Shown here piece by piece: positions 1 through 6,888 of a stretch of 20,436 bases of DNA (position 1 is its first letter; each line of letters opens with the position of its first letter). The DNA is from a virus, in the IMG/VR virus record IMGVR_UViG_3300034061_000032, positions 1 to 20,436 of that record; one strand, written 5' to 3'. The notes under the pieces were generated by a model that saw only the letters and a list, made by a program, of their open reading frames with translations, was not told the origin of the DNA and searched no databases. Both the position numbers and the translations under genes were made by a program.

Positions 1-473
1 GTTCCACCAGCACCTCCCGGTGCAGTTGCGGCGTTAAACCTTGTACCGCCGCTACCTCCGGTCGCAGAAAGAAATGTTCCGAAGCTAGAAGACCCCCCTG
101 TAGCGCCTACAGCGCCGGGTGCTGTTCCACCACCCGCCCCACCGCCACCTACAACAACAGGGACAAGGCCAGTAGGAAAAGCAGTAATAATGTCTGCTCT
201 TGGGATTACAAGGTCTACATTCCCACCACCGGCACCGCCACCACCACCACCGCCAGCAGTGGCGGTAGCTCTACCCCCACCCCCTCCTCCTGCGGCAGTT
301 ATTGTTACGCGGATAGATTTAAGGTTTGCTGCTGCCGTGTAATTAAACGCGTTTGGTGTAGAAAGCGTGGCGGTATAGAGAAACGTATTCATACCACCGC
401 CCCCAGTAGCCGCTGTAGTCTGTACAGTGCTGTCGGGGAATTGAATACCCGTACTAATAAGCGTAGTTGGCAT
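1..473 (-). CDS. Glycine-rich tail fibre / adhesin-like protein, N-terminal part (runs off left edge)
   Basis: An open frame starts at the ATG at 473 (TAATG overlap with the stop of the S74 fibre gene) and continues without a stop to base 1, giving at least 157 residues. Near the N-terminus is IQFPDSTVQTTAA, a motif like the FxDGTxQTTAA stretches common in phage tail fibres. A hydrophobic beta-like segment (SIRVTITAAG) then leads into several polyglycine runs (GGGGGG, GGGGGGG, GGGGAGGG). Proteins of this type often sit at the fibre tip and contact the host; T4-like gp38 adhesins use comparable glycine-rich loops. Its place next to the S74 fibre gene supports a receptor-binding or fibre-tip role. 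The C-terminus is outside the window, so the final domain is unknown. Confidence 0.75.
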   Translation of the reverse strand, partial: MPTTLISTGIQFPDSTVQTTAATGGGGMNTFLYTATLSTPNAFNYTAAANLKSIRVTITAAGGGGGGRATATAGGGGGGGAGGGNVDLVIPRADIITAFPTGLVPVVVGGGGAGGGTAPGAVGATGGSSSFGTFLSATGGSGGTRFNAATAPGGAGG

Positions 474-2461
474 TATTTGATCTCCTTCTTAAGACTCGTA
501 AGCTCAGCACGAAGCTCTTTAATTGCCTCGACGACGAGAGGTAAAGCTCGTTCATATTGTATAGTCATGTACTGCTCGTCAATAGGGGCGGGCACCACAA
601 TCTCAGGCAGCACCTTCTTCATATCCTGCGCAGACACACCAACTTCCCGTTTAACTTTGTAGCCCAACGCCTGCGCCGTCTCACTAGGCTCGTAATAAAA
701 GCCTTCTAGTGAACATAGCTTGTCGAGCGCATTTTCAACCCGACCAAGCCTTGTTTTTAGCCGGTCGTCAGAAAAGTGGGCGACTATGTTGTTAGTGGCG
801 CGAATCTCTCCTGCTGTACCTGATGCTGCTGTACCAACCCCTATGGAGTTGAACTGAGAATTCTGCGTAGTACTGGTAAAGGTAGCCGCACTGCCCGTTG
901 TATTCTGGTTTAACGTCGGGAACGTGCAATTCGCAAGGTCGCCGGATGCAGGCGTACCCAACGCGGGCGTTACTAGTGCAGGGCTATTAGATAACACTAC
1001 TGACCCACTGCCTGTAGAAGACGTTACCCCAGTACCACCATTTGCGACAGGAAGTGTGCCATCTACATGCGTAGCTAAACCAATTTTGCCCCAGCTAGGA
1101 TCAGCACTAACACCGCCAGAAATAAGTGCATTACCCACCGCCACGTCAGCCAAACTAGCCAGCGTCGTAGAAGAGTTTGCATAAATCAGGTCGCCAGCGG
1201 TGAAAGAAGTCAGCCCCGTACCGCCGTATATCGCCGCAATCGTATTAGCGTTCCACGTACCCGCCGTTAACGTACCTACTCCAGTGACGCCTGTGTATGA
1301 GCCAGACAGTCGAGACGTACCTAAAGAGCCTGAAGTAATGTTATTTGCGTTCGTAGTATCCGTAGTAGCCGACGCCGCTAAACCTGAGACCGCTGCCGCC
1401 GAAATGGCAATCGCTGTGTCGGTGACTGTTGTTATCTGCCCCTGCGCATTAACCGCAAAGACTGGAACTTGAGATGCCGAACCGTACGTGGCGGCAGATA
1501 CGCCTGTGTTGGCAATATTAAATGTAAATGATGGGGATTCGTTTAACCCTGTCCCTGCCGTGTAGGTAATCGGCGCGGAAAACTGCTGGAAAATAATCGG
1601 CGTCGTACCAATAGTTATCGGAGGCGCAGTCTGCTGTACCCAAGCGGTGTTGATGTTCGCAGTACCGCCAGTCACTAAGAAAAAATCACCCTCGTCAATC
1701 TGGTCAACCCCAGTTCCGACGGTATCAAAATCTGTAGCGCGAGTCAGAATAAACGGCGCACCGGGCGATGAGTTGCCCGCCTGAGTTAACGTATAAACAC
1801 CATTCTCAGCGCCATTTGCTTGATCTTTGATTAGGATACGTGTGCCGTTATCCGCAGGCGAAGTAAACGTATAGCTGTCAACGGTCAAAGCTCCGTTAGC
1901 GTTTGCCGTAAGTGTGGCTCCTACTCCAGCCGTTCCGTTGTTGTATGTGACAGCAGGCAACGCTGCGGTAGTTGCATACCCAACCGCTTCGTGGAAGTGA
2001 ATGCCAGATGCAATGGCGTCAGCGTATTCCTTGTTAACAATGTCTGTGTTGGAGGTTGGGGTTGTAGTAATTGTCCCCGTGGTCAGTGCGATTGAGTTTG
2101 CTGTGATTGCGTCAAAGGCTTGCTGAACTGTGTACGTATTTGCCGTGTCCCGATATACAGAACGCTCTGACGGATACGTACAGAATACATTTTTAGTCCC
2201 AGACGCAAAGGGTATGAGCGACCCACTACTACTTGAAGACAATACCGTATCACGAGAGAGCGTCGTACCCGATGAGGTATACGTACCAATACCCACTTCC
2301 CAGTCGCCGGTTACCGGGTCGTTGATGGCGTAGTAAGTTGTATTTCCGTTACCTATTGCAGCAAAGGATTGAAACCCGAGAACCGCGCCACCGAGCGTCA
2401 GGGTACCGGTACCTACCGTAGTAGTTATTTCCTGAACTCTATCTTTAACTATAAGCGCCAT
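473..2461 (-). CDS. Tail fibre / spike protein with C-terminal peptidase S74 chaperone domain
   Basis: This 662-aa protein starts at the ATG at 2461. Residues 1-560 are rich in Thr, Ser, Gly and Ala with low-complexity fibre patterns (NGGTGVTSSTG, LVTPALGTPASGDLAN), typical of phage tail fibres. The last 99 residues (about 564-662) match the peptidase S74 / endosialidase intramolecular chaperone: the SDDRLK motif supplies the expected Ser (residue 564, codon at 770-772) and a Lys five residues later, followed by VGVSAQDMKKVLPE, the Tyr-rich MTIQYERALPLVVEAIKEL helix and a short coiled coil. In this family the domain drives trimer folding and then cuts itself off just before the Ser. The N-terminus probably attaches to the tail. 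Its stop overlaps the next gene's ATG (TAATG). The S74 call is strong; the receptor target cannot be told. Confidence 0.9.
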   Translation of the reverse strand: MALIVKDRVQEITTTVGTGTLTLGGAVLGFQSFAAIGNGNTTYYAINDPVTGDWEVGIGTYTSSGTTLSRDTVLSSSSSGSLIPFASGTKNVFCTYPSERSVYRDTANTYTVQQAFDAITANSIALTTGTITTTPTSNTDIVNKEYADAIASGIHFHEAVGYATTAALPAVTYNNGTAGVGATLTANANGALTVDSYTFTSPADNGTRILIKDQANGAENGVYTLTQAGNSSPGAPFILTRATDFDTVGTGVDQIDEGDFFLVTGGTANINTAWVQQTAPPITIGTTPIIFQQFSAPITYTAGTGLNESPSFTFNIANTGVSAATYGSASQVPVFAVNAQGQITTVTDTAIAISAAAVSGLAASATTDTTNANNITSGSLGTSRLSGSYTGVTGVGTLTAGTWNANTIAAIYGGTGLTSFTAGDLIYANSSTTLASLADVAVGNALISGGVSADPSWGKIGLATHVDGTLPVANGGTGVTSSTGSGSVVLSNSPALVTPALGTPASGDLANCTFPTLNQNTTGSAATFTSTTQNSQFNSIGVGTAASGTAGEIRATNNIVAHFSDDRLKTRLGRVENALDKLCSLEGFYYEPSETAQALGYKVKREVGVSAQDMKKVLPEIVVPAPIDEQYMTIQYERALPLVVEAIKELRAELTSLKKEIK

Positions 2462-2464
2462 TTT

Positions 2465-3385
2465 TTAACCCTGCGTACTTATAACTTGCCACGAGGCGGT
2501 CTGCTCATCGTATATTACCGTCCAACCGGGAGTTGAAGCTGTGTTTAATGCGGCCCAATTAATTGTTTGGTCGTTATCAATTGCTGCCCATACAGGGGTC
2601 TGGTTATTGTTTATATCCCCCCAGTTAGGTACCTGCGCGTCATTAATAAGCTCCCACAGATACCTTGCAACGATCTGATCTGCCGCTACAGCACCTTCAG
2701 TCACTACTGCAATAAACGCCGCAGACGCCAATACAACCGCAAGGGCGCTAGTACCCTCACTTATAGCCGCATTAAACGTGGAGGGAGCTACTAATACGCT
2801 ATCTAACCCCGCACTATTTTCTAAGACAAATACTGATATAGACGCCGTCGCACTAATAGAATCAAGCCCAGTGGCGCTGTCTACTACCGCCGCGTTGAGT
2901 ATGCCGTTTGCAAAAACCGTATCCAGCGCACTGCACAGCTCACTTACAGTCGCTGTATAAAGCAACCCACCAACTATGCTATCCGCAGCAGTCGCCGCTT
3001 CTGAAATAGTGACTGCAAAATCTACAATCGCGCTAACTATTTCGTCTGTAGTCGCCGCCTCAAGTACCGCAGTTTCAAAAACTGCTAACGCACTGACTGC
3101 ATCCGTCCCGCCTACGGCTTCTACAACCGAAGCTGCAATAGTAACTAGCGCGGAAACTACATCAGCAGCTCCCGCCCCCTCCGTAATAGTTACACCAAAA
3201 CTTGATGCAGCTACTAATACGCTATCTGACCCAACCGCATTCTCAATGGCATTTGGTGTGAAGTTTGCTTCTGCCGACACTACTTCTGCCGCAGCAACCG
3301 ACTCTACTATATCGCTATTAAATACAGCCCCCGCCGACCCGAGGGCAGCAAATGGCGCTGCTGCGTAGGGAGCGTCAGCAAACAC
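2465..3385 (-). CDS. Repeat-built virion protein (20-residue Ala/Val repeats plus 11-residue Trp repeats)
   Basis: The 306-aa product starts at GTG (3385); the frame contains no internal Met, so GTG is the only reasonable start, probably coupled to the stop at 3389. After a 20-residue leader, residues 21-241 consist of about eleven 20-residue units with the pattern xFxxxVxExxxAxDxVxAxx, for example VFETAVLEAATTDEIVSAIV and DFAVTISEAATAADSIVGGL. Residues 244-306 are five and a half 11-residue units each beginning with Trp, pattern WxxIxxxQTPx. The protein has a single Cys and almost no basic residues. It lies between tail genes and the S74 fibre, so a tail-fibre shaft or connector is likely. 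I do not recognise a named domain. The regular periods suggest a repeated beta or solenoid fold, which is inference. Confidence 0.8.
   Translation of the reverse strand: MFADAPYAAAPFAALGSAGAVFNSDIVESVAAAEVVSAEANFTPNAIENAVGSDSVLVAASSFGVTITEGAGAADVVSALVTIAASVVEAVGGTDAVSALAVFETAVLEAATTDEIVSAIVDFAVTISEAATAADSIVGGLLYTATVSELCSALDTVFANGILNAAVVDSATGLDSISATASISVFVLENSAGLDSVLVAPSTFNAAISEGTSALAVVLASAAFIAVVTEGAVAADQIVARYLWELINDAQVPNWGDINNNQTPVWAAIDNDQTINWAALNTASTPGWTVIYDEQTASWQVISTQG
2468..2656 (-). repeat. 33-bp coding repeats (11-aa Trp units)
   Basis: Six tryptophans are spaced exactly 11 residues apart: WELINDAQVPN, WGDINNNQTPV, WAAIDNDQTIN, WAALNTASTPG, WTVIYDEQTAS and a partial WQVISTQG at the C-terminus. 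The QTP core and the Ile/Leu at position 4 are kept. I recall comparable Trp-start repeats at the ends of other phage tail proteins. Confidence 0.85.
2663..3325 (-). repeat. Eleven 60-bp coding repeats (20-aa units)
   Basis: The in-frame period of 20 residues, with one extra residue in the array, is clear at protein level: an aromatic or hydrophobic residue at position 2, Glu/Asp near position 8, Asp/Glu near position 14, then VxxA. Units share only about a third of their residues, so the array is old and diverged rather than a fresh DNA duplication. Confidence 0.75.
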
Positions 3386-3388
3386 GGT

Positions 3389-3964
3389 TTACGCAGCGTC
3401 AAGACTAAATGTATAAGTCACGTTAAGCGTATCGCCCGCTACAACAACGCGGTCGCCCGGAGATTGAAAGTCTGATTCCGAGAACAAGACACCCGACGTA
3501 CCGCTAGACACCGTGCAAAGGAAAGCCCCGGCAACCGTACCGCCAGCACCAGAGATAGTGAATGAAGAAGGGGAAGCGGAGTTACTGATGACGGATGGGT
3601 CTGCGGTCGTTGCCGTACCAAACGTAACCGCCTTACGAGAGCCGGAATAATCGGTGAACTCTGTCCATGCCTTTGATGCAAGCGTGTCTGCCGCAGCAAA
3701 CGTGGTACCCGAGCCGGGGCCTGTGATAAGGCCGAGAAAGAAAGACGCCGAGTACGTTGACCCTTTGAAATACTGGGTGTTCATATTTTGCAGTCCCTCG
3801 TTCACCACAAGGTTATGCTCGGTTGTTTCCCACTTCAAGTTACCATCTTTATCTAGGCACTGTACGTGGAATACCCCACCTGCTCTCATACCATCTGAAA
3901 CGCCAGTACGTGCAGTTAGTGTCGAGCTTACGTTGTCTATACCTGCGGACTTTGCGATAAGCAT
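3389..3964 (-). CDS. Tail / fibre-associated virion protein
   Basis: The 191-aa product starts at ATG 3964 with an AGAGGTT Shine-Dalgarno site about 5 bases upstream. Residues 27-58 (GGVFHVQCLDKDGNLKWETTEHNLVVNEGLQNMN) resemble a conserved segment I recall from many phage proteins encoded next to tail fibres: a strand with a KDG turn, a Trp, then HNLVVNxGLQ. The rest is Ser/Thr/Gly-rich beta sequence (FFLGLITGPGSG, AWTEFTDYSG). No signal peptide or membrane segment is visible. The position between an upstream tail-type gene and the repeat protein supports a tail or fibre component. The family is recognised from memory; the biochemical role is unknown. Confidence 0.65.
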   Translation of the reverse strand: MLIAKSAGIDNVSSTLTARTGVSDGMRAGGVFHVQCLDKDGNLKWETTEHNLVVNEGLQNMNTQYFKGSTYSASFFLGLITGPGSGTTFAAADTLASKAWTEFTDYSGSRKAVTFGTATTADPSVISNSASPSSFTISGAGGTVAGAFLCTVSSGTSGVLFSESDFQSPGDRVVVAGDTLNVTYTFSLDAA

Positions 3965-3974
3965 AATAACCTCT

Positions 3975-4409
3975 TTAAGGAAAACGAATTAGTGCCGTCG
4001 TTGCCGTATTCGCGGGCATGGTGACGGTGTTGTTAGTTGAAGTAAAAGTCTTGTCTGAACCAAAGTCCAGTACTGCTACGGTCTTGTTACTGCGGGTGGT
4101 GTTGTAGATCAAAGCACCACGAGCCTCAAAGTTAGCACCGGGCCATGACACATCAGCAAAGTCCACATACACCGTACCAGCGTTGGGGCCCGTCGTATCT
4201 GTGCTAATAGTTACGCCCGTCATGGTCACGCCACCAGCTACATAACCTGTACCGGTTACTTCATTAGATGTGGTGTACACCGTGGTCAACTGACCAATAT
4301 CAGCAAATGCCGTATACAACGCCATCTTTAGCGTGTCGGTCGCCAAGTTCTGCCCTGCTTGGAGCATCTCTTGTTTGAAGCTGTTTGTCAGTCCCTGTTG
4401 AATCGCCAT
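3975..4409 (-). CDS. Conserved phage virion/tail protein
   Basis: The 144-aa product starts at ATG 4409, one base inside the stop of the adaptor gene (TAATG). It begins QGLTNSFKQEMLQAGQNLATDTLKMALYT, a pattern I recall from numerous short phage structural proteins, continues with GTGYVAGGVTMTG, and ends with ARGALIYNTTRSNKTVAVLDFGSDKTFTSTNN. The sequence is beta-rich with little charge and no Cys. Its place between the adaptor and fibre genes suggests a tail or neck component. No enzyme motif is seen and I know no tested function for the family. Confidence 0.65.
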   Translation of the reverse strand: MAIQQGLTNSFKQEMLQAGQNLATDTLKMALYTAFADIGQLTTVYTTSNEVTGTGYVAGGVTMTGVTISTDTTGPNAGTVYVDFADVSWPGANFEARGALIYNTTRSNKTVAVLDFGSDKTFTSTNNTVTMPANTATTALIRFP

Positions 4410-5128
4410 TACGGATTCACCTTAATCTTTGCCTGACCGTCGCGGTACGCATCGCCACGCTCCAGACCTGTACCCAGACGATTGAGTTGACCCATAGCCT
4501 CTTGGTACTTCTTTTCGTACTGAGCAACCATGTCGGCTTCGCCCTTTAAGAAGGTGTACGCCTCAACCAAAGTGCCATACAGCAGTACCGGCGAGTAGCT
4601 GTCACCAAGCCATGTACGACCATCAGCCGCAACAGTAATCGACTCTGGGTAATAGTAATAGTGCAGCTCTACGTTGTAGAGAGTATCCGGAGTCGGGCCA
4701 AGAATAAAACTCAGCTCATCCGAAATAACGCTGGACGCAACGGTCGGGCCAAATAGCGCGTAGTACTTTGGAATGCCCGTGGTAGTTGGGTTCGGGTACG
4801 CCGCACGGATGAAGTTAACATCCTTGTTCAACAGGTACTCATAGTTGCCGCTACCGTCAATCACCGCCATCGAGAAGACCGACAAGAAGTCAGTCGGGCA
4901 AGACAAGTATTGATTACCGCCAGTGGTAACCCCCGTGACGTTCTTGCGGAGTGCAGGAATCTGCACCGTGTTATAAACGCGCTCTTCAGCTTGCGTAATG
5001 AACAGGTTTATCTGATCTGTACCATCAGACGGGGTAACGCCAGTCCCTGCTACGTCCGTCCAAGTATTCGTTGGAAAGTCGTTTTGCAGGTAGTTCTTGA
5101 CCGCAATGAAAAGCTCGTTGTACGTCAT
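4409..5128 (-). CDS. Head-tail adaptor protein (SU10-type adaptor-like)
   Basis: The 239-aa product starts at ATG 5128. The N-terminal helix (MTYNELFIAVKNYLQN), followed by DQINLFITQAEERVYNTVQIPALRKNVTG, is the hallmark of the phage adaptor family named after phage SU10: a small helical domain that docks on the portal. Next come a beta region (YLSCPTDFLSVFSMAVID), a YYYYPESI segment and a C-terminal helix (LVEAYTFLKGEADMVAQYEKKYQEAMGQL). Adaptors of this type form a dodecameric ring under the portal and connect it to the tail. It lies downstream of the gp4-like protein, and its stop overlaps the next ATG (TAATG). The family call is from memory of the motif pattern. Confidence 0.75.
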   Translation of the reverse strand: MTYNELFIAVKNYLQNDFPTNTWTDVAGTGVTPSDGTDQINLFITQAEERVYNTVQIPALRKNVTGVTTGGNQYLSCPTDFLSVFSMAVIDGSGNYEYLLNKDVNFIRAAYPNPTTTGIPKYYALFGPTVASSVISDELSFILGPTPDTLYNVELHYYYYPESITVAADGRTWLGDSYSPVLLYGTLVEAYTFLKGEADMVAQYEKKYQEAMGQLNRLGTGLERGDAYRDGQAKIKVNP

Positions 5129-5130
5129 GA

Positions 5131-5325
5131 TTAACCCATCGGGCCTCTTGCCATTACACCCTTAGTCGCAGCACCCGTGCCACGAATCTTTATGCCGGTC
5201 GTCTTGGTCTCTTTGTAGTTACCTTTAGTAACGACGCCACCACCGATATTCATCTCGTTGGTGTACTCAGTGCCGGTCTGATTCTTGACTTCGGCTTTGT
5301 GCGGAGATGGTTTGATCTTTTCCAT
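5131..5325 (-). CDS. Small conserved basic phage protein
   Basis: The 64-aa product starts at ATG 5325, overlapping the stop of the 57-aa gene by one base (TAATG). It has no Cys and is rich in Lys, Thr and Gly. The C-terminal half contains KETKTTGIKIRGTGAATKG and ends ARGPMG; I recall this TxGIKIRGxGAATKGxMARGPM pattern as a recurrent tiny protein in aquatic phage genomes, usually beside adaptor genes. No domain or membrane segment is visible. Its function is unknown. Confidence 0.7.
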   Translation of the reverse strand: MEKIKPSPHKAEVKNQTGTEYTNEMNIGGGVVTKGNYKETKTTGIKIRGTGAATKGVMARGPMG

Positions 5326-5498
5326 TATCGGCCTCTTCCCGAAGACTTCTGGTTCATCGCACGGGCCATGTTACGGCCCATTTTCCGCATAGCTTCGCCA
5401 GTCACGCCGCCTTTAGCCATACCTTTGTGCATCCGCTCTACGTGCCCTTTGACGGCCTTATTAGCTTCCGTCTTGGCTACTTTCTTCATGCTGTCCAT
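5325..5498 (-). CDS. 57-aa basic protein (MDSMKKVAK...GRNMARAMNQ)
   Basis: This short gene reads from ATG 5498 to TAA 5325-5327. It has a clear AGGAG Shine-Dalgarno site (GTAGGAGTAGATATG), and its stop overlaps the next ATG as TAATG, both arguing that it is real. The product starts MDSMKKVAKTEANKAVKGHV, carries an MAKGGV motif (residues 27-32) and ends MGRNMARAMNQKSSGRGR. It has about 15 Lys/Arg in 57 residues and only two acidic residues. The GRNMARAxNQ ending is one I recall from small proteins of freshwater phages. The MAKGG motif links it to the Lys-Gly-Gly proteins at 6.9-9.3 kb. No function is known; a nucleic-acid-binding or virion-internal protein would fit the composition. Confidence 0.8.
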   Translation of the reverse strand: MDSMKKVAKTEANKAVKGHVERMHKGMAKGGVTGEAMRKMGRNMARAMNQKSSGRGR

Positions 5499-5506
5499 AT
5501 CTACTC

Positions 5507-5914
5507 CTACGAGATTGTTACACTGCCTATCTGTGCGGGGGACGTTAAAGCATTTGGTGTCAGCCCTGCATCGCTACCACTTGAGCCACCAACCGGTGCC
5601 CAGCCCCACTGAAAAACCCTACTACCGCCCGACGGGTCACCAAAGTCGGTATTCAACGTCAACTGCAAACCTGTATAGCCAGACTGCAAATAGCTGTTGT
5701 CCCGACGTGGCTCCCGCACTGCCTGTGGGTCTTGCACCGGATACATACCTAACTGCAACTGTGGCTGATCCGGTTCCCAACACGTAGGACATACCTTAAT
5801 CGTAACCTGCTTGGTCTTGATCGTCAGCTTTTTCAGCTCTTTTAACTTGTAGCGAAACCCGCAGCGGTCACATTCCGCAATCGAGTTTTTCGCACTAGAA
5901 AACCTATTGCCCAT
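5507..5914 (-). CDS. Small zinc-ribbon phage protein
   Basis: The 135-aa product starts at ATG 5914, one base into the stop of the gp4-like gene (TAATG). The N-terminal half holds two CxxC knuckles, C15-D-R-C18 and C42-P-T-C45, 23 residues apart, separated by KLKELKKLTIKTKQVTIK, the classic layout of a four-Cys zinc ribbon. The segment PDQPQLQLGMYPVQDPQAVREPRRDN follows, and the C-terminal third is Gly/Ser-rich (FQWGWAPVGGSSG). I recall close relatives starting MGNRxS..AKNSIAxC in freshwater phages. It sits between the two adaptor-type genes, so a neck component or a factor made alongside the neck is plausible. Zinc binding is inferred from the Cys spacing. Confidence 0.75.
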   Translation of the reverse strand: MGNRFSSAKNSIAECDRCGFRYKLKELKKLTIKTKQVTIKVCPTCWEPDQPQLQLGMYPVQDPQAVREPRRDNSYLQSGYTGLQLTLNTDFGDPSGGSRVFQWGWAPVGGSSGSDAGLTPNALTSPAQIGSVTIS

Positions 5915-6654
5915 TAGAAGAACATTTCACGTGGAACAAGTCGATCAGCCGCCTTCTCACGGTCTTCGCCCGCCGCCAAGTCCCAAGCCTCGTCGTACAT
6001 CATCTTCAACGCTTGAATACGTCCCGGGTCAACTTCTGGCTTCTTAACTGCCAACATATATGCCAATCCTGCTACCAAGCAGTTCTGGAAGCGGAACGGG
6101 ATGTCGATCACGTTCGTGCCGGTACCGGCATCGTAAATACGCTTCAACCGCCAGTAGTAGAACACATAGTACGGGTTCAAAGTCGTTCCCTGATCCGGCG
6201 CAGGCCACACATTAATCTGTGGATTTTTTGGGATCGCTACGTTCGACCCGACTTGCTGCCCCGACTGACGGTTAATCCAGACCTGAATCGGACGCCCCTG
6301 TGCCAGCTTGTTTGGGATAGTCGAGTAGGTCGAGACCGAGATACGGGTGATGTTCAAATCCGTCTGGTTAGGGCCCTGTCCGGAATCAGTGCGAATAACA
6401 TGTTCAACCAGATCAACGGTATCAATAGGTAGATCATAGGTAGTCACTCCCTGCGCCAAGTTGATCGAGCCCTGCTCAATAGTCCACAGGTTAATGCCCC
6501 GGTTAGCCCACTCGCCAATCAGGAAGTTCAGACTACGCCGTGCGGTACGAAAATCATAGCCCGTGCGCAACTCTAAGCCACAACGCTCAAACGCCTCTTC
6601 GAATATTTCGTTGAGGTCAGGGTTGAACGCTGTTGTGTTGGTTGTAAAGGCCAT
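5914..6654 (-). CDS. gp4-like head-tail adaptor / tail accessory protein
   Basis: The 246-aa product starts at ATG 6654, overlapping the preceding stop (TAATG). The N-terminus has LNEIFEEAFERCGLELRTGYDFRTARRSLNFLIGEWANRGINLWTIEQG, a helical pattern typical of P22 gp4-like and T7 tail-tubular-A-like connectors. It is followed by TYDLPIDTVDLVEHVIRTD, a beta core with PQINVWPAPDQG, and a C-terminal helical part (FRFQNCLVAGLAYMLAVKKPEV, MMYDEAWDLAAGEDRE). These proteins bind below the portal ring, close the head after packaging and extend the tail. Having both this and the SU10-type adaptor nearby indicates a two-ring neck. The family is inferred from motif pattern and position. Confidence 0.72.
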   Translation of the reverse strand: MAFTTNTTAFNPDLNEIFEEAFERCGLELRTGYDFRTARRSLNFLIGEWANRGINLWTIEQGSINLAQGVTTYDLPIDTVDLVEHVIRTDSGQGPNQTDLNITRISVSTYSTIPNKLAQGRPIQVWINRQSGQQVGSNVAIPKNPQINVWPAPDQGTTLNPYYVFYYWRLKRIYDAGTGTNVIDIPFRFQNCLVAGLAYMLAVKKPEVDPGRIQALKMMYDEAWDLAAGEDREKAADRLVPREMFF

Positions 6655-6887
6655 TACCTAAACCCCGCTGTTTTCTTTGCGATGCTCTTGGGTTGTGCTA
6701 CGAACTGCTTTCCCGCTTTCTTCCCCGCCCGCTTTGCCTTGGTCGTTGCTGCGTACTCCGCTGGGCTTAACGCCTTGATCGCTTTTTCTGGCAGGTACCT
6801 TTCGCCAGTCTTTGAGGATGGCTTGCCACTCTTTGTGCGCCATTTCTGATCCCCCCAGTTTTTAAGCGATTGTTGCGGGGCTTTCAT
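6654..6887 (-). CDS. Small basic protein, C-terminal half of a DUF5872-like pair
   Basis: The frame is open further upstream, but the likely start is ATG 6887: it lies two bases after the TAG of the preceding gene (TAGTATG), making a stop-restart junction and a 77-aa product. The sequence (KNWGDQKWRTKSGKPS, TGERYLPEKAIKALSP, AATTKAKRAGKKAGKQF, PKSIAKKTAGFR) matches what I recall as the second half of DUF5872-type proteins of phages and large algal viruses, where it follows the GQWSARKAQL part in one chain. Here that first half is the preceding gene, in another frame. It is very basic with no Cys. Function is unknown; nucleic-acid binding is plausible. An alternative start at 6977 would make 107 aa overlapping the upstream gene. 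Confidence 0.75.
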   Translation of the reverse strand: MKAPQQSLKNWGDQKWRTKSGKPSSKTGERYLPEKAIKALSPAEYAATTKAKRAGKKAGKQFVAQPKSIAKKTAGFR

Positions 6888-6888
6888 A

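Noticed and set aside
1-473. Glycine codon runs as a simple-sequence or CRISPR-like repeat
   Set aside because: The runs are irregular in length and explained by polyglycine in an open frame; there are no regularly spaced identical repeats with unique spacers.
924-1472. Two plus-strand open frames opposite the tail fibre gene
   Set aside because: The low-complexity Thr/Ala/Gly codons of the fibre leave the opposite strand free of stops; the translations are Pro/Val/Ala-rich with no motif.
5299-5787. Plus-strand open frame of 162 codons across several minus-strand genes
   Set aside because: It crosses the boundaries of three minus-strand genes that have good Shine-Dalgarno sites and TAATG coupling; its Pro/Leu/Ser-rich translation looks like antisense of those genes.
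4409-5914. Search for a programmed frameshift of tail assembly chaperone type
   Set aside because: No pair of overlapping frames with a slippery heptamer and no tape measure gene was seen; the overlaps here are simple TAATG junctions.
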